The notes under the pieces were generated by a model. It was not told where the DNA came from, did no database searches, and was given only the letters and a program-made list of their open reading frames with translations. This document shows, piece by piece, positions 57,858 through 58,894 of a stretch of 58,894 nucleotides of DNA. This DNA comes from Pseudoalteromonas sp. S2755 (GTDB taxonomy: Bacteria; Pseudomonadota; Gammaproteobacteria; Enterobacterales; Alteromonadaceae). Made by a program: the position numbers and the translations under genes. How positions within the stretch are numbered: position 1 is the first letter of the stretch; each line of letters begins with the position of its first letter. The DNA is taken from NCBI RefSeq assembly GCF_005886535.1, contig NZ_PNDS01000080.1, positions 1 to 58,894 on the forward strand. The letters are read 5' to 3'.

Positions 57858-57864
57858 GTATAAC
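57858..57864 (-). other. attI crossover core
   Basis: GTTATAC on the minus strand marks the boundary between the integron platform and the first cassette, as in the attC ends. The full attI region extends right towards intI. Confidence 0.65.
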
Positions 57865-57874
57865 AATTTAATAT

Positions 57875-57895
57875 CGACCCAATGGGTCGTTTTTC
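57875..57895. repeat. palindromic repeat, copy 1, beside attI
   Basis: CGACCCAATGGGTCG is a perfect 6-bp-arm palindrome followed by TTTTTCT. The same 15-base palindrome with two changes, followed by TTTTCT, recurs at 58004, 129 bp away. It could bind a protein, act as a weak terminator or take part in attI. Confidence 0.85.
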
Positions 57896-57911
57896 TACCG
57901 AGTCATGGGTC

Positions 57912-57941
57912 ATTATTCTCATTGTACCAGCTTTATCACAA
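57912..57941 (-). promoter_or_regulatory. possible cassette promoter Pc
   Basis: On the minus strand TTGTGA (57941-57936) and AATAAT (57917-57912) are separated by 18 bases and point into the cassette array. This is the best -35/-10 pair noticed between intI and cassette 1, but the match is modest. Confidence 0.35.
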
Positions 57942-58003
57942 TAACTAACTTGTTGCTACAGATATATTTTTAATCATTACAGAAACTATGAAAAGGATAA
58001 AAA

Positions 58004-58024
58004 CGACCCAGTGAGTCGTTTTCT
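58004..58024. repeat. palindromic repeat, copy 2, upstream of intI
   Basis: CGACCCAGTGAGTCG followed by TTTTCT, nearly the same as the element at 57875. It lies just upstream of the intI promoter. Confidence 0.85.
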
Positions 58025-58065
58025 TGACTATAGGAGAAACACAACAATACTGTATATAAATACAG
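58024..58065 (+). promoter_or_regulatory. intI promoter with a perfect LexA box
   Basis: CTGTATATAAATACAG (58050-58065) fits the SOS box CTGT-N8-ACAG exactly, with the alternating AT centre. It overlaps a -10-like TACTGT placed 18 bases after TTGACT (58024-58029), 20 bases before the intI ATG. Integron integrases are known to be under SOS control in vibrios and class 1 integrons, so this fits. Confidence 0.88.
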
Positions 58066-58084
58066 TTCATTTAGGACTAGCTCA

Positions 58085-58375
58085 ATGAGAACTCGTTCAC
58101 CATTTTTAAACCACATCGCAGAGTTTATGCTGACTAAGCAATATTCGCTCAGAACAGTTGATACATATCTTAAGTGGATTTCTTCCTATATTCATTTTAA
58201 AGATAAGCGTCACCCAGCTTCAATGGGCGATAACGAGGTTGTCGAATATCTCGACTACCTTGTACTTAAACGTAATGGGTCGCCTAAAACACAAGCGACA
58301 GCGTTAAATGCATTATCTTTTCTGTATAAGCAAATAATTAAACAGGATTTGTGTCCTAATCTTGTAAATCGCTGA
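58085..58375 (+). pseudogene. intI: integron integrase IntI, truncated after about 95 codons
   Basis: The first 90 or so residues (FMLTKQYSLRTVDTYLKWI, YIHFKDKRHPASMGDNEV, KTQATALNALSFLYKQII) match the N-terminal DNA-binding domain of IntI-type tyrosine recombinases such as V. cholerae IntIA. Full-length enzymes have about 320 residues; the catalytic domain with the Arg, His and Tyr residues is missing, as is the IntI-specific insertion. The frame runs into unrelated sequence and stops at NLVNR. AGGA precedes the ATG at good spacing. It cannot be catalytically active. Confidence 0.93.
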
Positions 58376-58481
58376 CACCCAACACTAACTTGCAATGGAA
58401 GTGCTTTCATACTTTTTTACTTCATCTCCTCAGCTGTGGTGTTAATAGCGATAGGTGTCACTTGTTTTTCTTGTTTTCATC
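58376..58481. other. junction between the intI stub and the speE remnant
   Basis: About 106 bases with no homology noticed to intI or speE and no gene. It should contain the deletion or recombination breakpoint that removed the rest of intI. Confidence 0.6.
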
Positions 58482-58552
58482 ACTACAACACAAGGATTCA
58501 TAAGGGGGCATTAACGACACCTAACTTTATGAAGCGTGCTTTCGAAAAGTAA
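58482..58552 (+). repeat. right copy of the 71-bp speE-end direct repeat
   Basis: Encodes, in the speE frame and without disruption, the last 22 residues of SpeE plus a stop (IHKGALTTPNFMKRAFEK being the best conserved part). It is directly followed by a strong terminator, as expected for the original end of a speE gene. There is no start codon or upstream part of speE. Confidence 0.93.
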
Positions 58553-58561
58553 CGCACTGCC

Positions 58562-58590
58562 GAGGAGCATATTTTGCTCCTCAGTAATTT
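58562..58590 (+). terminator. terminator after the speE remnant
   Basis: GAGGAGCA and TGCTCCTC pair perfectly across a 5-base loop (58562-58582), followed by AGTAATTTTATTT. It lies 10 bases after the remnant stop codon and is probably the ancestral speE terminator. Confidence 0.8.
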
Positions 58591-58646
58591 TATTTCCTTG
58601 CTCCGCAAAGCTATATTTATCTTCTAATTTAAAAAGGAGATTTAAT

Positions 58647-58892
58647 ATGCAGATAGGACTAAGAACATTCATACTTTCGTTTGCCTTGATCACGCCAGCC
58701 GCTCACAGCAAACCTCAAGTGGAAAGCCCAGCGCCAACCAAAGAAGAGCGCATATTCAATTCAGGCCATATAACTTCAGTGGATCAGATGAGCCCTAATC
58801 ACGCCAAAATCACATATAAATTAGCAAAGCAACTCATCGCCAATCCAAACATTTCTAAAACTGAGGAATTGATTAACCTGAGATCTGTATAA
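58647..58892 (+). CDS. small secreted hypothetical protein (81 aa)
   Basis: From ATG 58647, preceded by AAGGAGA; the frame is open from 58536 but the earlier start lies inside the speE remnant. A signal peptide (MQIGLRTFILSFALITPAAHS) is followed by a short, mostly polar mature part of about 60 residues with a helical C-terminus. No family is recognised. It is outside the integron. Confidence 0.7.
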   Translation: MQIGLRTFILSFALITPAAHSKPQVESPAPTKEERIFNSGHITSVDQMSPNHAKITYKLAKQLIANPNISKTEELINLRSV

Positions 58893-58894
58893 GA

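Larger units (their letters stand above)
52682..58375. mobile_element. sedentary chromosomal integron: ten cassettes, attI and truncated intI
   Basis: Ten single-gene cassettes on the minus strand, each followed by an attC site, run leftwards from an attI region at about 57864. The integrase gene remnant is read in the opposite direction from 58085. This is the classical integron layout. All attC sites share the ends xxxxAAC...GTTxxxx, and most have a central stem. No transposase or other recombinase is present. Confidence 0.95.

Noticed and set aside
52487..58481. Other recombinase responsible for the speE-end insertion
   Set aside because: No integrase or transposase other than the truncated intI is present between the two repeats.
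58482..58552. Right speE end as a functional small gene
   Set aside because: It has no start codon or ribosome-binding site of its own; it is only the last 23 codons of speE.
58536..58646. Longer N-terminus for the small secreted protein
   Set aside because: The extension would start inside the speE remnant and cross a terminator; the signal peptide and AAGGAGA point to ATG 58647.
1..58894. tRNA or rRNA genes
   Set aside because: No cloverleaf or rRNA-like sequence was noticed on either strand; a covariance search was not possible here.

Overview
The window looks like chromosomal DNA of a marine gammaproteobacterium, most probably Pseudoalteromonas or a close relative in the Alteromonadales. 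This rests on the ribosomal protein sequences, the YdhF, YihG, YbdG, PurT and SpeA homologues, and the integron recombination sites, which resemble the marine Shewanella/Pseudoalteromonas type. No search was run, so the genus is an inference.

Left part (1-8985): the spc and alpha ribosomal operons run right to left in the standard order rplN-rplX-rplE-rpsN-rpsH-rplF-rplR-rpsE-rpmD-rplO-secY-rpmJ-rpsM-rpsK-rpsD-rpoA-rplQ and end in a strong terminator at about 300. Two small genes are easily missed: rpmJ (3322-3435) and rpmD (5237-5416). The S10 operon, which normally precedes rplN, is absent. Instead there is a promoter-like leader, a 4 x 21 bp tandem repeat and unrelated genes.

Middle (9297-20026): a secreted polysaccharide deacetylase, a membrane Ser/Thr kinase with TPRs, an AsmA-like protein, an unrecognised cytosolic protein, a TorF/Gcw_chp-type outer-membrane protein behind a sigma-54 promoter with NtrC-like sites, an aldo/keto reductase and purT.

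NRPS locus (20188-36850): three collinear nonribosomal peptide synthetases (A-T-C-A-T / C-A-T-C-A-T / C-A-T-TE) followed without a gap by an MFS exporter. They should make a pentapeptide. Specificity residues give Thr at position 2 with good confidence, a basic residue at 3 and Val/Ile at 5 with less. Subunits are probably ordered by TubC-type N-terminal docking domains pairing with matching acidic C-terminal tails. The thioesterase has Cys in place of the catalytic Ser.

Housekeeping part (36885-52486): an FAH-family hydrolase, an ABC ATPase plus a permease fused to an M1-like peptidase, a nitroreductase, a rhodanese, a YiaD-like OmpA lipoprotein, a periplasmic binding protein, a ChrA transporter, a YbdG channel with two YihG-like acyltransferases, and the polyamine genes speA and speE facing away from each other.

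Right end (52487-58552): a small sedentary chromosomal integron. It has ten one-gene cassettes on the minus strand, ten attC sites, an attI region, and an integrase gene cut off after about 95 codons that still has a perfect LexA box. The integron lies between two 71-bp copies of the last 23 codons of speE, so the block appears to have been inserted at, or recombined into, the 3' end of speE. Beyond the second copy come what is probably the original speE terminator and a small secreted protein gene. The integron island is the most unusual feature here; the NRPS locus with a Cys-thioesterase is second.
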